From contig CAVXIC010000008.1 in the NCBI GenBank assembly GCA_963761755.1, forward strand, positions 744,001-808,000: a stretch of DNA of 64,000 nt. The letters are read 5' to 3'. A model generated the notes under the pieces. The model did not search any database. It saw only the letters and a list, made by a program, of their open reading frames with translations, and was not told the DNA's origin. The translations under genes were made by a program, and so were the position numbers. Each line of letters opens with the position of its first letter. The stretch's first letter is position 1. This document shows, in pieces, positions 24,829 to 33,991 of this stretch. This DNA is from CAJXVA01 sp963761755 (GTDB lineage: Bacteria > Myxococcota_A > Polyangia > Nannocystales > Nannocystaceae).

Positions 24829-25893
24829 TCAGCGCCTGCGGGCGCGGCGGAGCAGCGCGCCGGCGAGGCGTCGTGCACTCGCTTCGATCCGCGCGCGCAC
24901 CCCGGGCTGCGCTCGTGGGTCGAGGGCCAGGCTTGCGAAGGCCCACGCGATGCGCTGCGCCTCCTGTGGATCCAGCGACAGCCGGCAGGCCTCGGCCGTG
25001 CGCGCGGCCTGCTCGGGTCGGCCGATGCCGACGACAAGCGCGTCGACGTGGGGTTGACGCAGCGTCCACGCAAGCACGACCTGGGCCACCGATGCGCCCA
25101 AGCGACGCGCGACGGGAACGACGGCGGCCTCCAGCGCTGCGTCGATGCGCTGCGCGTTGACGCGGACGAACGCGGTCCGGCGGCGACGTGGGTCGTGCGC
25201 GTGCAGCCGACCGCGGGCACTCGCACGTCCGCTCAGCGCGCCGCGATGCAGCGGCGAGTAGACCAGCGTCCCGACGGCGCGGGCGGCCGCGGCCTGGAGG
25301 TCCAGCGCACCGCGGGGCGCGAGCAGGCTGTACTGGAGCTGATGGCTCGACAGCGGGACGTCGCCCAAGGCCGCCTGGGCGGCACCCAGCTGCGCTGGCG
25401 ACATGTTGCTGACCCCGATGGCCCGCACCTTGCCTTCGGCGCGCAGCCGCAGCAGCTCGCCCATGGTGTCGGCGATCGGGGTGTGCGGATCGGGATGATG
25501 GACCTGGCACAGGTCGAGCGCGTCGCGTCCCAGGCGGGTCAGGCTCGTCTCGACGTCACGACGCACCGAGACCGGGCGGGCGTCCTTACGCGCGACGATC
25601 GTTCGGCCGCCGAGGTGTGCACGAAGCATCACGTCCCCGCGCGCGTCGTCGTCCCACCGGATCCCGACCTTGCCCAGGACCTGGACGTCCGGGCGCCCAC
25701 GCAGCGCCCTGCCCAGGAGCGCCTCGGTCTGCCCAAAGTGATACAGGGGCGCCGTGTCGAGCGCGCTGAGGCCTGCGTCCAGCGCGGCGACGATGGTGGC
25801 GACCTGATGCTCGGGCGCGCGGTGGGTGCCATACGCCATCGTGCCCAGGACGATGCGGGGGAGCGTCAGCTCCCCGAGTGTCCGGCGGTCCAC
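24829..25893 (-). CDS. Aldo/keto reductase
   Basis: NADPH-dependent carbonyl reductases of this family are TIM barrels. GTG 25893 gives the expected start VDRRTLGELTLPRIVLGTMAYG and lies 4 bp after the upstream gene's stop; the ATG at 25950 would overlap that gene by 53 bp. The catalytic tetrad is visible as Asp and Tyr in ALDTAPLYHFGQTE, Lys in QVLGKVG and His in CQVHHPDPHT. AIGVSNMSPAQLGAAQ and VYSPLHRGALSG follow the usual order. The C-terminus has an Arg-rich tail of about 40 residues. The substrate is unknown. Confidence 0.88.
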   Translation of the reverse strand: MDRRTLGELTLPRIVLGTMAYGTHRAPEHQVATIVAALDAGLSALDTAPLYHFGQTEALLGRALRGRPDVQVLGKVGIRWDDDARGDVMLRAHLGGRTIVARKDARPVSVRRDVETSLTRLGRDALDLCQVHHPDPHTPIADTMGELLRLRAEGKVRAIGVSNMSPAQLGAAQAALGDVPLSSHQLQYSLLAPRGALDLQAAAARAVGTLVYSPLHRGALSGRASARGRLHAHDPRRRRTAFVRVNAQRIDAALEAAVVPVARRLGASVAQVVLAWTLRQPHVDALVVGIGRPEQAARTAEACRLSLDPQEAQRIAWAFASLALDPRAQPGVRARIEASARRLAGALLRRARRR

Positions 25894-25897
25894 GGGA

Positions 25898-26824
25898 TCA
25901 CCGATTGGGGCAGGTGGCGGTGCCCACGTAGTCGGGGTCACAAGGGTCATCGATCGTCTGGACGTCGGTCGTGCCCTGCTCACCGGCGTCGGTGCGCTTC
26001 CAGCTCGCGCGGACCAGCTGCACCGCGGTCCCTTGGGATGGGTCGAACTCCCGCAGCTCCGACTGCAGCCGTGCGGGGACGCCGTCGCGACTCAGATGCA
26101 GGGTCGTCTCGCCGTCCACCTGTCGTCGACGCGGCCCGCTGGGAGTCTGCACTTCGGCCGAAGCGGTGAACGCCACCGAGATGTCGGCGTGGTCGCTGCC
26201 CTTGTTGCCCCGACGTGCCAAGCGGACCAACGTCGCCTCGGTGCGGAAGGTGCCCGGGCGCGTCGGCGCAGCGGTCCACGAGGTGCCGGGTCGGACGGGA
26301 GCGGACGGGAGCTCGACGAAGGCCAGCGCCGCGGCCCGGCCCAGCGTGCCCAGCAGACCCTCGAGCTCGGGCGGGGGGCGCTTGGAGCCTGCGGGTCGGT
26401 CGATCACCTTGCCCTGGGCCGAGACGGTGAAGCGCAGCTCGACCTCCTTGAGGGAGGTGACGGCGAGCTTGGCGAAGGCCTCGGTGGACAGTCCGAGCTC
26501 CGCAGGCACGCTCCAGTCCAGCTCGACGTTGCGAAAGGTGGCGCGGACGACCCTCGATCCATCTTCGAGCGCGTTGACCACGAAGAGCCGGGCATCGCAT
26601 TCGACGCTTTGGGTCAGCGGCGCTGAGAGCCCGTCCACTTCCCGCGTCGTGCCGATGCGCAGGTGGCCGTCGAGGCTCGTGCCGACCTCCAGGGCGTACC
26701 GAAGCTCGACCCCGGCCTTGGGTGCACGAACCGAGCGCTCCCTGTCGGGGCTGCAGCCGGACGCGCCCGCTGCGAGGGTGCTGCCCATGGCGAGCGCGAG
26801 GGCGAGCTGACGGAGGTCACGCAT
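25898..26824 (-). CDS. Lipoprotein resembling DUF6263-type proteins
   Basis: ATG 26824 gives 308 residues with a signal peptide MRDLRQLALALAMGSTLAAG ending in GASGC (Cys24). The mature part has the pattern RYALEVGTSLDGHLRIGTTREVDG, VECDARLFVVNALEDGSRVVRATFRNVELDW, a central KVIDRPAGSKRPPPELE and late strands with GETTLHLSRDGVPARLQSELREF. That resembles a family of envelope proteins with a repeated beta-rich domain (DUF6263); the match is by eye only. It is upstream of the aldo/keto reductase with a 4-bp gap, an operon whose logic is not obvious. Confidence 0.72.
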   Translation of the reverse strand: MRDLRQLALALAMGSTLAAGASGCSPDRERSVRAPKAGVELRYALEVGTSLDGHLRIGTTREVDGLSAPLTQSVECDARLFVVNALEDGSRVVRATFRNVELDWSVPAELGLSTEAFAKLAVTSLKEVELRFTVSAQGKVIDRPAGSKRPPPELEGLLGTLGRAAALAFVELPSAPVRPGTSWTAAPTRPGTFRTEATLVRLARRGNKGSDHADISVAFTASAEVQTPSGPRRRQVDGETTLHLSRDGVPARLQSELREFDPSQGTAVQLVRASWKRTDAGEQGTTDVQTIDDPCDPDYVGTATCPNR

Positions 26825-26904
26825 GTGGGCGGAGCGTACGCGCGCCGGTCGAGGGCCGGCAAGGGCCGTGCCGTCCCCGCGTCGGGGTGCGCGCAGCTGC
26901 CCGG

Positions 26905-28413
26905 TCAAAGCGGTGCGGGCTTGGACTCGATGCGCGTTGCAGCGCCGCCGGGGTCCGGAAGGAACTCTCCAGCGCCGAGGTCCCCGATCTCGGGGCCCGC
27001 GGCGGCGGCCGCCATCTCCCGGCGCGCAGCCGCGGCGTCGGCCTTGCGCCGCTCCGCCTCGCGGTCGGGCGGACCCCACGGGCGCTCTTGGGTGAACCGC
27101 AGCCCCGGCTCCTCGCTGCTGTCGCGGACGTGCACGACGGGGCTCTTGTGCAGGTCGTCGGGCAAGAACCCCGTCCATCCGAAGGGCAGGGTGGGGCCGA
27201 ACCACTCGAACACCCACCGGGCGTCCAGTGGGGCCAGGTTCACGCATCCGTGGCTCTTGCGCGTGCCGAACCGGTCGTGCCAGTAGGCGCCGTGCAGGGC
27301 GATGTGGCCCTGAAACAGCACCACCCACGGCACCCCCTGCACGAGGTAGGGGTTGTCCTCGTAGTCCTGGTTGGCCATGTCCATGGAGGCGACCTTGGCC
27401 CACACCGGGTAGTTCCCCAGCGGCGTGGGGCTGCCCCGTCCGCTGCTGATGAGGGTGGCGTATTGGGGCTGTCCGCCGCGGTAGGCGACCAGGACTTGCT
27501 CGCCGACGTCGACGTCGATCCACTGGTCGTTGCCCGTCTGGGTGCGGCGGAAGTCGGTGATCACGCCCTGGGGCGGCGCGAGGATCGTGACCTCGTTGAG
27601 GTCCTCCTCATCGACCCACTGGTCGGGGCCGATGCGGCGGTAGGCACCCTGTTGCTCGAGGACGGGGACCCGGTCGCGCAGCGCCAAGGTGGCCACGGGA
27701 TCGTTTTGGGAAGCGGGCGCGTCGAGGACCTTCGCGCCGGTGCGGTGGACCCACGCGAACAGCGGGCCGGGCTCGGCGTTCTCGATGCGGACGCCGTGCC
27801 ACTGCGAGCCTTGCCCCATCCAGCCGACGTCCGCTTTGGGCACGACCAATCCGTCCTTGGTGCGGACGTAGGACACGCCCGCAATCTCGACCGCCCCGGT
27901 GACGACCAAGGACATGCCGCGGGTCAGGGTTCGCGCCTGCACGCCCAGGCGCACGTCGTCGTCGGACCCGTAGGCGGGCGTGCCGTCGGCGCGAACCAGG
28001 GCGTAGGCGTGCGGCAGGCGCTTGCCTCGACCCAGCGGGAGCGCGGCCCCGACCTCCGGAGGCGCGTCGTCGGGCTCGGCGTGCCCCGAACAGACGAACC
28101 CCATCGGCCACACCGCGTACCAAGGTTTGCCCTTGCAGCCCTCCTTGTCCTCGCTGGCGACCTCTCCGCGGACGACCAGCCGCGTGCCTTTGCCCAAGGT
28201 GGCCAGCCGCTTGTGCGGCACCCAGGGACGGCCTCGGATGACTGTGTCCTGATAGCGCACCGAGATGTAGCGGACCTCGGAGGGCTCGATCTCGATCGCG
28301 GCCGCCTGGGCATCCTCGGCCAGCCTGGAGGGGTCCAAGGTGGGGTCGAGGGCGCTCAGCGCCGTCGCACACTTGAGCATCAGCAGGGGGGCCAGCACGC
28401 TCACGATCGTCAC
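26905..28413 (-). CDS. L,D-transpeptidase (YkuD domain)
   Basis: L,D-transpeptidases make 3-3 crosslinks in peptidoglycan or attach proteins to it. The catalytic block reads HIALHGAYWHDRFGTRKSHG-CVNL, with nucleophile Cys390. GTG 28413 gives an N-terminus that fits a signal peptide (VTIVSVLAPLLMLKC...); no more convincing start is seen. Residues 60-300 hold SH3-like beta segments with VGWMGQGSQWHGVRIE. A C-terminal tail of about 90 residues (Arg/Ala-rich, REAERRKADAAAARREMA) is unusual and may form a helix or bind the wall. The gene is divergent from a membrane protein gene, with 52 bp between start codons. Confidence 0.88.
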   Translation of the reverse strand: MTIVSVLAPLLMLKCATALSALDPTLDPSRLAEDAQAAAIEIEPSEVRYISVRYQDTVIRGRPWVPHKRLATLGKGTRLVVRGEVASEDKEGCKGKPWYAVWPMGFVCSGHAEPDDAPPEVGAALPLGRGKRLPHAYALVRADGTPAYGSDDDVRLGVQARTLTRGMSLVVTGAVEIAGVSYVRTKDGLVVPKADVGWMGQGSQWHGVRIENAEPGPLFAWVHRTGAKVLDAPASQNDPVATLALRDRVPVLEQQGAYRRIGPDQWVDEEDLNEVTILAPPQGVITDFRRTQTGNDQWIDVDVGEQVLVAYRGGQPQYATLISSGRGSPTPLGNYPVWAKVASMDMANQDYEDNPYLVQGVPWVVLFQGHIALHGAYWHDRFGTRKSHGCVNLAPLDARWVFEWFGPTLPFGWTGFLPDDLHKSPVVHVRDSSEEPGLRFTQERPWGPPDREAERRKADAAAARREMAAAAAGPEIGDLGAGEFLPDPGGAATRIESKPAPL

Positions 28414-28465
28414 GCTACCATCTGGGTCCTTGGGTTCGCCCAACCATACGCCCGAGCGCAGCCCG

Positions 28466-30178
28466 ATGTTCCGCGACGCGTGGGGTCGGGCGCTCTTGCT
28501 CGTGGCGTTGTGTGCGCCATGGTTCGCGATCACCTCGGACAACGCCGACTCGGCCGGGATGTTGGCCCATCTGCACGGCCTCTTCGTCGACCTCGATCTG
28601 CTCTATGACGACGAGTACCGCGCCCTACGGGTGACGCCCACGTTTGCGTTCGTGACCGGGGAGGGGGTGGTCTCCAACCACTGGCCGGCGGGGGCGAGTT
28701 GGCTCCAGGCCCCCGGCTACGGCTTGGGCCTGCTGGCGTCTCGAGTCTTGGAGCGCACCGGGCTTCGTTTCAATCCCTACGGTCCGGTGCCCTGGTTGGC
28801 GGTACGCACCCTCGCGATGCTGACGATGCTCGGCGTCGCAGGGGCGATCGCGCGGGCGTACCAGCGCGCCGCCGGATTGGGCGCGTCACCCGCGTCACCC
28901 GCGTCACCCGCGTCACCGTGGGTCGGCCGGGTGTCTGTGTCCGCGTGGGTCGTCGGGACGCCGCTGCTCTACTACGCATCCGAGGCGCCCTTCCGTCCAC
29001 ACGCCTGGGGCTTCGCGGTGGTGACGGCGTTGGTGTTGGCGTGGCGGGAGCGGACGTGGGGATCCCCGACGTCGAGGGCCTGGGTGCTCGGCGCCACCGC
29101 GGGCCTCGCGGTGAGCATTCGGCCTCAGCTCGCGCCCCTGTGGCTGCTGGTGGCGGAAGACGCCTGGATCTCCGGGGCCACGGGACGCTGGCGGCGGCTG
29201 GGCATCGCCGCGCTCGCGGCCGCCGCATGGCCGCTGCTCCACCTGCGCACCCAGGTGTGGATGTATGGCGCATCCCTGGGCGACTACGCGGGGCAGACGA
29301 CGCACCACCTGCGCGCCTTCTTGCTTTCGCCGTACCACGGCGCGCTCCCGTGGACGCCCGTCTTGCTGTTGGGGCTGCTCGCGCTGATCCACGCCGCGCG
29401 TCGGCGTGACCGGGCCGCATTGCTCATCGCCGCGCTGTTCGTCCACCAACTGTGGCTGGACTGCGGCATGCGAGACATCACCCCCTACGAGGTGCTGGGC
29501 ACCCGAACCTGGGCCGGGGGGACGAGTTTCGGGGCGCGAAAGCTGCTCGACGCGCTGCCGCTGCTGCTGCCCGCGACGCTGCGCTGGGTGCAGGACGCGG
29601 CCAGGGCGGGGCGGCTTCGCATCCTCGCCTCGGCCGCATGCGCGCTGGTCGTTCCGGCCGTGCTCCTGCATGCCGCGGCCTTCGTCGACCCCGGCAGCAC
29701 CGGGGTGCTGCTCGACTGGCGGGGTTACGCGGTCGTGCTGGGGCGCGGGCTCTCCGTGGACGCGTGGGTGCAGGCCTTGGGCACGCGCGCCGTTCCGCTG
29801 AAGGTCTGGTCGGTCCTGGTGGTGGTCGTCGCGCTCCCTGCCTGCGTCGCCACGGTCCGCTGCCGCGCGGCGTGGGCACGCGCGCCCGCGGGGTCCCGGC
29901 CCGTCGTGGCGGGGGTCGTGCTCCTGGGGTGCGCCTGCGCGGCGCACGTGTGGCTGTCGATCTGCATGGTTCGCAGCGACCTCGCGCTGGCTGACGACCC
30001 TGCGCGCATGGCGGTCGCCCGGGCTCGCATGCACCCAGCCCACGAAGCCGCCGTCTCCCGAATTCCGGCGCACCACGCCACGCTGCGGCTGCTCCTGGGT
30101 GAACACGCCGCGCCGGCCCCTCCAGCGCGCGGGACGAGAGCTCAATCAAGCGCTCTTTTCGAGACGTCGACTGATTGA
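28466..30178 (+). CDS. Multi-spanning membrane protein, GT-C glycosyltransferase-like
   Basis: The 570-residue protein has at least ten predicted membrane helices. The first helix is followed by an acidic loop with TSDNADSAGMLAHLHGLFVD and LDLLYDDEYRAL. Such a loop, with Asp near the end of helix 1, is the signature region of GT-C enzymes that use polyprenyl-phosphate sugars (PMT, ArnT and relatives). The acceptor is unknown. A 9-bp tandem repeat (28883-28917) puts four Ala-Ser-Pro units in a loop. The last 30 residues, encoded past about 30090, look like extension into flanking repeat DNA, so the natural C-terminus may have been altered. Confidence 0.72.
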   Translation: MFRDAWGRALLLVALCAPWFAITSDNADSAGMLAHLHGLFVDLDLLYDDEYRALRVTPTFAFVTGEGVVSNHWPAGASWLQAPGYGLGLLASRVLERTGLRFNPYGPVPWLAVRTLAMLTMLGVAGAIARAYQRAAGLGASPASPASPASPWVGRVSVSAWVVGTPLLYYASEAPFRPHAWGFAVVTALVLAWRERTWGSPTSRAWVLGATAGLAVSIRPQLAPLWLLVAEDAWISGATGRWRRLGIAALAAAAWPLLHLRTQVWMYGASLGDYAGQTTHHLRAFLLSPYHGALPWTPVLLLGLLALIHAARRRDRAALLIAALFVHQLWLDCGMRDITPYEVLGTRTWAGGTSFGARKLLDALPLLLPATLRWVQDAARAGRLRILASAACALVVPAVLLHAAAFVDPGSTGVLLDWRGYAVVLGRGLSVDAWVQALGTRAVPLKVWSVLVVVVALPACVATVRCRAAWARAPAGSRPVVAGVVLLGCACAAHVWLSICMVRSDLALADDPARMAVARARMHPAHEAAVSRIPAHHATLRLLLGEHAAPAPPARGTRAQSSALFETSTD

Positions 30179-30182
30179 GGGC

Positions 30183-30520
30183 GACTCGTCGGCCGCAGCG
30201 AGGGGCTTTTTCGAAAGGCCCCTTCAAAGATTGCAGGCCGAGTACCTCGGTTCTGAAGTCCGTGCCGGGTTTGCGCCCACCCGAGCGGTACGGCGCAAGA
30301 CAGCGGAGCGTCCCGGAGGGATGCGTAGCGGAAAAGACAGAAGGTACCGAGTGTCGTTGCCATCGACCCAAGGGTTTCGGAAGGACCCCACCACCCAAAG
30401 GGGGGTCCTGCAGAAACCCGGCACGGACTTCAGACACGAGGCACTAGAGCGGCGACCAGTTTGATTCCGGGTGCTGAGGCGTGCATCAGCGCATGGAATC
30501 AAACTGATCGCCGCTCTAGA
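30183..30520. repeat. Inverted-repeat element, hairpin-rich, probably a dispersed non-coding repeat
   Basis: This gene-free gap has three nested or adjacent inverted repeats. The outer pair, 30252-30272 and 30414-30434, is a perfect 21-bp match (TCTGAAGTCCGTGCCGGGTT plus T). Within it AGGACCCC and GGGGTCCT form an 8-bp hairpin near 30382-30409. The second pair, 30444-30468 and 30495-30519, matches 24 of 25 bases around a 26-nt loop, and its right arm contains the radical SAM stop codon. No transposase or target-site duplication is seen. A MITE-like or REP-like element is the simplest reading; the last hairpin may also act as a terminator. Confidence 0.6.
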
Positions 30521-32090
30521 GCACCGTGAGGCGCGTCTTGGACTGTCGTTGGGCGGCCCGCTCGGCCCGACGCGCCTTGAGGGCTTCGTCTCCGTACACG
30601 ATCGCGCGGGGGAGGGGCTCGTGTTGGGCGAACGCCTCGATCCACGCGCGGTAGCCCCCCCCGGCGTGCACGGCCTGCACGGCCGCGTGCCCACTGTCGG
30701 CGCCGCGCTGGGCGAGCAAGTACTCGACGTGGGCCCACCGGGGCGACTGCGGCCGGATCTGGATCTTCGAACCCAGCGCTTTGCGAATCTTCTTGAGTCG
30801 CCCCTCGGCCTCCTTGACGCCAATGAAGGGCTGGCCGTCCAGGGGCGTGTTGCGCTTGGCCACGAAGGTGGAGAAGGTGAGCGTCAGGCGAACCTTGCTC
30901 GCGATCTCCCGGTTGAACTCGATGAGCTCGTCGACGTCCTCGTCGGTCTCGGTGGGCACGCCGATCATGTTGTAGATCTTCATGCCCCGGACGTTTGGAT
31001 CGTCGTGCACGAGGTCCGCCGCGCGCAGGATCGATTCGGCCTTGATCCGCCGCTGCAGCTGGTCGCGCAGCCGCTGGCTGATGCCGTCGGAGGCGACGGT
31101 GATCTGGCGGTAGCCGCCCCGGGCCAGGTTGGCCACCAGCTCGGGCGTCAGTCGGTCCGCGCGTAGACTGCTGACGCCGACACCGCGTCCGGACCGCACC
31201 ACGCGGTCGATGAGTTCCTCGAGGGCAGGGTGGTCGGTGACCGCCGCGCCCACCAGACCCACGCGCTTGGCGGTCTCGGGGATGAGCCCCAAGGGGGTCT
31301 GCATGTCGAGCAGGCGCATGCCCCCCGTGCTCGGTCCGCGCATGACGCAGAACGTGCACTGGCGAGAGCACCCGCGCTCGGGCTCGACGAGGAACATGTC
31401 CGCCAGCTCGGTGTTGGGGGTGGTGATCGCCGAGAAGGCCGGGAGGATGCTCTTGTCGACCTTGGCTTGGGTCGGAAACGCCTCGAAGTGGCCCGGGACG
31501 AGCTCTCCGCGCATCGCGTGCGGCATCGAGGCGACGGCCTCGATCGCGGTGCTGCGATGCGTGTTGGACAGGATGCGGTCGACCGCCAGGGGGAGCTGCT
31601 CTTCACCCTCGCCGAACATCAAGATGTCCACGAAGGGCAGGAGCACGCTGGGGTTGGTCGTCGTGATCGGTCCCCCGGCGATCAGGATCGGGTCGCGGGG
31701 ACCTCTGTCCTTTGCGTACAGGGGAATGCCCGCGCCTTCCAGCAGCCGAATGACGCCGGTGATCTCCAGCTCGTACGACACAGACATCGCCAGGACGCGA
31801 TAGTCCGAGACGGGGCGGGACTGCTCGTAGCTGAGGATCGGCTCCTTGGGTGCCGGCCAGTTCAGCGAGGCGGGCTCCCACGCGTCGGGCAGGAACGCCC
31901 GGTGCGCTCCGGGGCCATCTTCGTTGAGGATGCGGTAGAGCGTCTGAAAACCCAGCGCGGACATGCCCACCCGGTACGGACTGGGATAGACCATGCACAC
32001 CGGCGCCGGATGCTGCATGCCCAGCGTCCCGTGCTCGGCCGCCAAACGCTCCTCGATGAGCTGACGGACGCGGTCGCGGGGGCTGGGCAC
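30516..32090 (-). CDS. Radical SAM protein with N-terminal B12-binding-like domain
   Basis: The 524-residue protein has an N-terminal alpha/beta domain like a cobalamin-binding fold (VCMVYPSPYRVGMSALG; LAMSVSYELEITGVIRLLEGAGIPLYA; PILIAGGPITTTNPS). The radical SAM core follows, with the cluster motif ERGCSRQCTFCVMRG (CxxxCxxC). SSLRADRLTPELVANLARGG and GLPTET-like NMIGVPTETDEDVDELI are typical of the B12-binding subclass (methylthiotransferase- or BchE-like). The N-terminal domain lacks a clear DxHxxG, so it may not bind B12. The gene is alone downstream of the TPR/membrane pair with a 17-bp gap, so it may be the third gene of that operon. Confidence 0.85.
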   Translation of the reverse strand: MPSPRDRVRQLIEERLAAEHGTLGMQHPAPVCMVYPSPYRVGMSALGFQTLYRILNEDGPGAHRAFLPDAWEPASLNWPAPKEPILSYEQSRPVSDYRVLAMSVSYELEITGVIRLLEGAGIPLYAKDRGPRDPILIAGGPITTTNPSVLLPFVDILMFGEGEEQLPLAVDRILSNTHRSTAIEAVASMPHAMRGELVPGHFEAFPTQAKVDKSILPAFSAITTPNTELADMFLVEPERGCSRQCTFCVMRGPSTGGMRLLDMQTPLGLIPETAKRVGLVGAAVTDHPALEELIDRVVRSGRGVGVSSLRADRLTPELVANLARGGYRQITVASDGISQRLRDQLQRRIKAESILRAADLVHDDPNVRGMKIYNMIGVPTETDEDVDELIEFNREIASKVRLTLTFSTFVAKRNTPLDGQPFIGVKEAEGRLKKIRKALGSKIQIRPQSPRWAHVEYLLAQRGADSGHAAVQAVHAGGGYRAWIEAFAQHEPLPRAIVYGDEALKARRAERAAQRQSKTRLTVL

Positions 32091-32107
32091 GGAGGGGACC
32101 GACGAAC

Positions 32108-33079
32108 CTAGAAGCGGACGGACGCGGACGCGCCGCCGCCACCGGGAAGGAGCGCCGGCCCGAGGCCGGTGAGTCGAGGCCGCTGGGGTGCCGCGGCGTT
32201 CTTGTCGCCGAGCTTGGCGCGCTTGGCTTTTTGCCGCTTGAGACCGACGACCAGCAGACCGACGCCGACGCCGGTGACCACGGCACCGCCGACGAGCAGC
32301 GCGATGGTGGCGGTGTTGTTGCCCGGCAGGCGGGTCTGATCGAGGTTGAACACCTCGTTGTCGCTGTAGTTGCCGTCAGGGAAGCCGGTGGCGCCCGGGG
32401 ACGCGAGGTCGGCCAGCCGCGTGGCCTTGGCTCGGGCCAGGCCCACCGAAACACCGCTGCCGATCAACGCGGCCCCGCCGACGGCGGTCAGCACGATGCC
32501 GGTCAGGAGCAGAGGGTCGGTCTTCTTCGCGTCCTTCTCGTCGAGCTCGCGCTCCGAGGCCGCCTCCCGATCGTCCTTCTTGGAGGTCAGGATCGGGCTG
32601 TCCTCGTCATCCTCCAAGACGGTGGTCGTCGTGTTGGTCGTGACCGGAGGTGTGGTCGTCGTCGCCGCTGGCTGGGCGCAGCCGGAGCGCTCGATCTCGA
32701 TGAGCTTCTCCTGCGCGGTCGCCCGCTGCGGGTGGTCGGGCACCAGGTCCAAGAACCGCTGAAACGCCGTCTTGGCCTTGACGCAGTCGCCAAGCTCGTA
32801 CGCGGCGGCGCCGATGTTGTAGTTGAACAGGTGCAGGCTTGGCGCGTAGTAGTTGTAGGCCTCTTCGAACTTGACCAGGGCGGTGCTGAAGTCGCCCTCG
32901 GCGAAGGCGGCATCGGCTTCCCCATACAGTGCCTTGGCTCGATCCATCTTCTCCTCGTCGCTCATCGAGGAGGGATCGGGGGCGCCGGGGCTGGCGGGAG
33001 GCGGGGCCGCGAGCGCGGCAGAGGGAAGCGAGAGTGCCGCGGCGAGGGCCAGCGCAATGGGGACTTGGGTCGAGAACAT
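32108..33079 (-). CDS. TPR-containing exported membrane protein
   Basis: A signal peptide (ALALAAALSLPSAALA) precedes two or three tetratricopeptide repeats (about 40-130: EADAAFAEGDFSTALVKFEEA, NIGAAAYELGDCVKAKTAFQRF). A Thr-rich linker follows, then two membrane helices (about 190-215 and 255-280) and a basic tail. The arrangement TPR-linker-two helices is common among myxobacterial envelope proteins near kinases, but it has no assigned role. The start lies 6 bp after the stop of the next upstream gene, so both belong to one operon. Confidence 0.8.
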   Translation of the reverse strand: MFSTQVPIALALAAALSLPSAALAAPPPASPGAPDPSSMSDEEKMDRAKALYGEADAAFAEGDFSTALVKFEEAYNYYAPSLHLFNYNIGAAAYELGDCVKAKTAFQRFLDLVPDHPQRATAQEKLIEIERSGCAQPAATTTTPPVTTNTTTTVLEDDEDSPILTSKKDDREAASERELDEKDAKKTDPLLLTGIVLTAVGGAALIGSGVSVGLARAKATRLADLASPGATGFPDGNYSDNEVFNLDQTRLPGNNTATIALLVGGAVVTGVGVGLLVVGLKRQKAKRAKLGDKNAAAPQRPRLTGLGPALLPGGGGASASVRF

Positions 33080-33085
33080 GTGGGT

Positions 33086-33808
33086 CTAACCGAAGGGGTT
33101 GACGGTGGCCGTCTTCTTCTTGCTGCTCGAGGTGGACTTCTTCTTGCGAGGGGCCCGCTTCTTCTTGGCTTTCTTCTTCGCGGGCTTCGGTGCGGGCTCC
33201 GGCGTGTCGCCCTGTGCACCAGCTGCGGCGGGGTCCGTCGGCGTCCCGGGGGCACCGGGGGTCGCCTCGCCGGGTACGGCACCAGGCGTGCCCGGTGCGC
33301 CGGGGACCGTGCCCGGGGCGCCGGGGACGGGAGCACCGGCGACCGGCAGCCCATCGGGACCCAGGGCCGGCGCTCCGGGAGCCGGCGGCGTTGCGCCGGG
33401 GGCCGGCGGTGGGGCCTCCTCCTTGGACTCGGACTTGGCCTCCGCCTTGTCCTGATCGGCGACCTTGGGCTCTTCGGTGTCCTTGCCACCGAAGACGATG
33501 ATGGCCGCCACGCCGATCGCAGCGATCGCGCCTCCGATGCCGATGCCGAGGCCGAGGCCCAAGCCGCCCTTCTTCACGGGTTCGGGATAGTCGGCGGCCC
33601 CTTGGTGCGGTGCGACCACGTTGGCCCCTCCCGCGGCCGGCCGACCATCGGGCCCGACCGGGGCGGGTCCCACGGTGGTGCCGCCGGGCACGGGTACCGG
33701 CTGGTCGGGCTCTGGATCCTCGGGCATGGTCGGCGTCATCGCCAACTCATCCACGAGTTGTCCTAGGAGGTCGTCAAACGCGTCTGCGTCTTGCCTGGAG
33801 TTGCTCAC
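33086..33808 (-). CDS. Membrane protein with Ala/Pro/Gly-rich and Lys-rich tail
   Basis: GTG 33808 has GGAG eight bases upstream and starts VSNSRQDADAFDDLLGQLVDELA. A single membrane helix (GLGLGLGIGIGGAIAAIGVA, about residues 84-108) separates a short Pro/Gly-rich N-terminal domain from a long low-complexity part. That part has repeated PGAPG units and ends in a strongly basic KKAKKKRAPRKKK cluster. A basic tail could bind nucleic acid or acidic wall polymers. The family is not recognised. It is the promoter-proximal gene of the unit with the TPR protein. Confidence 0.75.
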   Translation of the reverse strand: MSNSRQDADAFDDLLGQLVDELAMTPTMPEDPEPDQPVPVPGGTTVGPAPVGPDGRPAAGGANVVAPHQGAADYPEPVKKGGLGLGLGIGIGGAIAAIGVAAIIVFGGKDTEEPKVADQDKAEAKSESKEEAPPPAPGATPPAPGAPALGPDGLPVAGAPVPGAPGTVPGAPGTPGAVPGEATPGAPGTPTDPAAAGAQGDTPEPAPKPAKKKAKKKRAPRKKKSTSSSKKKTATVNPFG

Positions 33809-33869
33809 AGCCGTTGCTCCTACTTCCCCTGCACGGAAACCTCGGTTGAAGGTTCCATAGCGCCGGGAG

Positions 33870-33897
33870 TGTATCCTTTGGGGGTTTCTCGGTACAA
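33870..33897 (-). promoter_or_regulatory. Candidate promoter upstream of the GTG 33808 gene
   Basis: On the minus strand TTGTAC (33897-33892) and GATACA (33875-33870) are 16 bases apart, about 60 bp before the start codon. The agreement with a sigma-70 promoter is moderate. Confidence 0.35.
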
Positions 33898-33991
33898 GGG
33901 TTCGTCGTGAATGGACCTCATCGGCGTGCGATGAGGTCGGTGCAGGGAGGGGAATGTCGGACAACACCGACGCCACAACGGCTGCGCGCCG

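Noticed and set aside
30142..30363. Short minus-strand frame inside the inverted-repeat element
   Set aside because: It is contained in repeat DNA, overlaps the end of the GT-C-like gene and has no ribosome site or domain.
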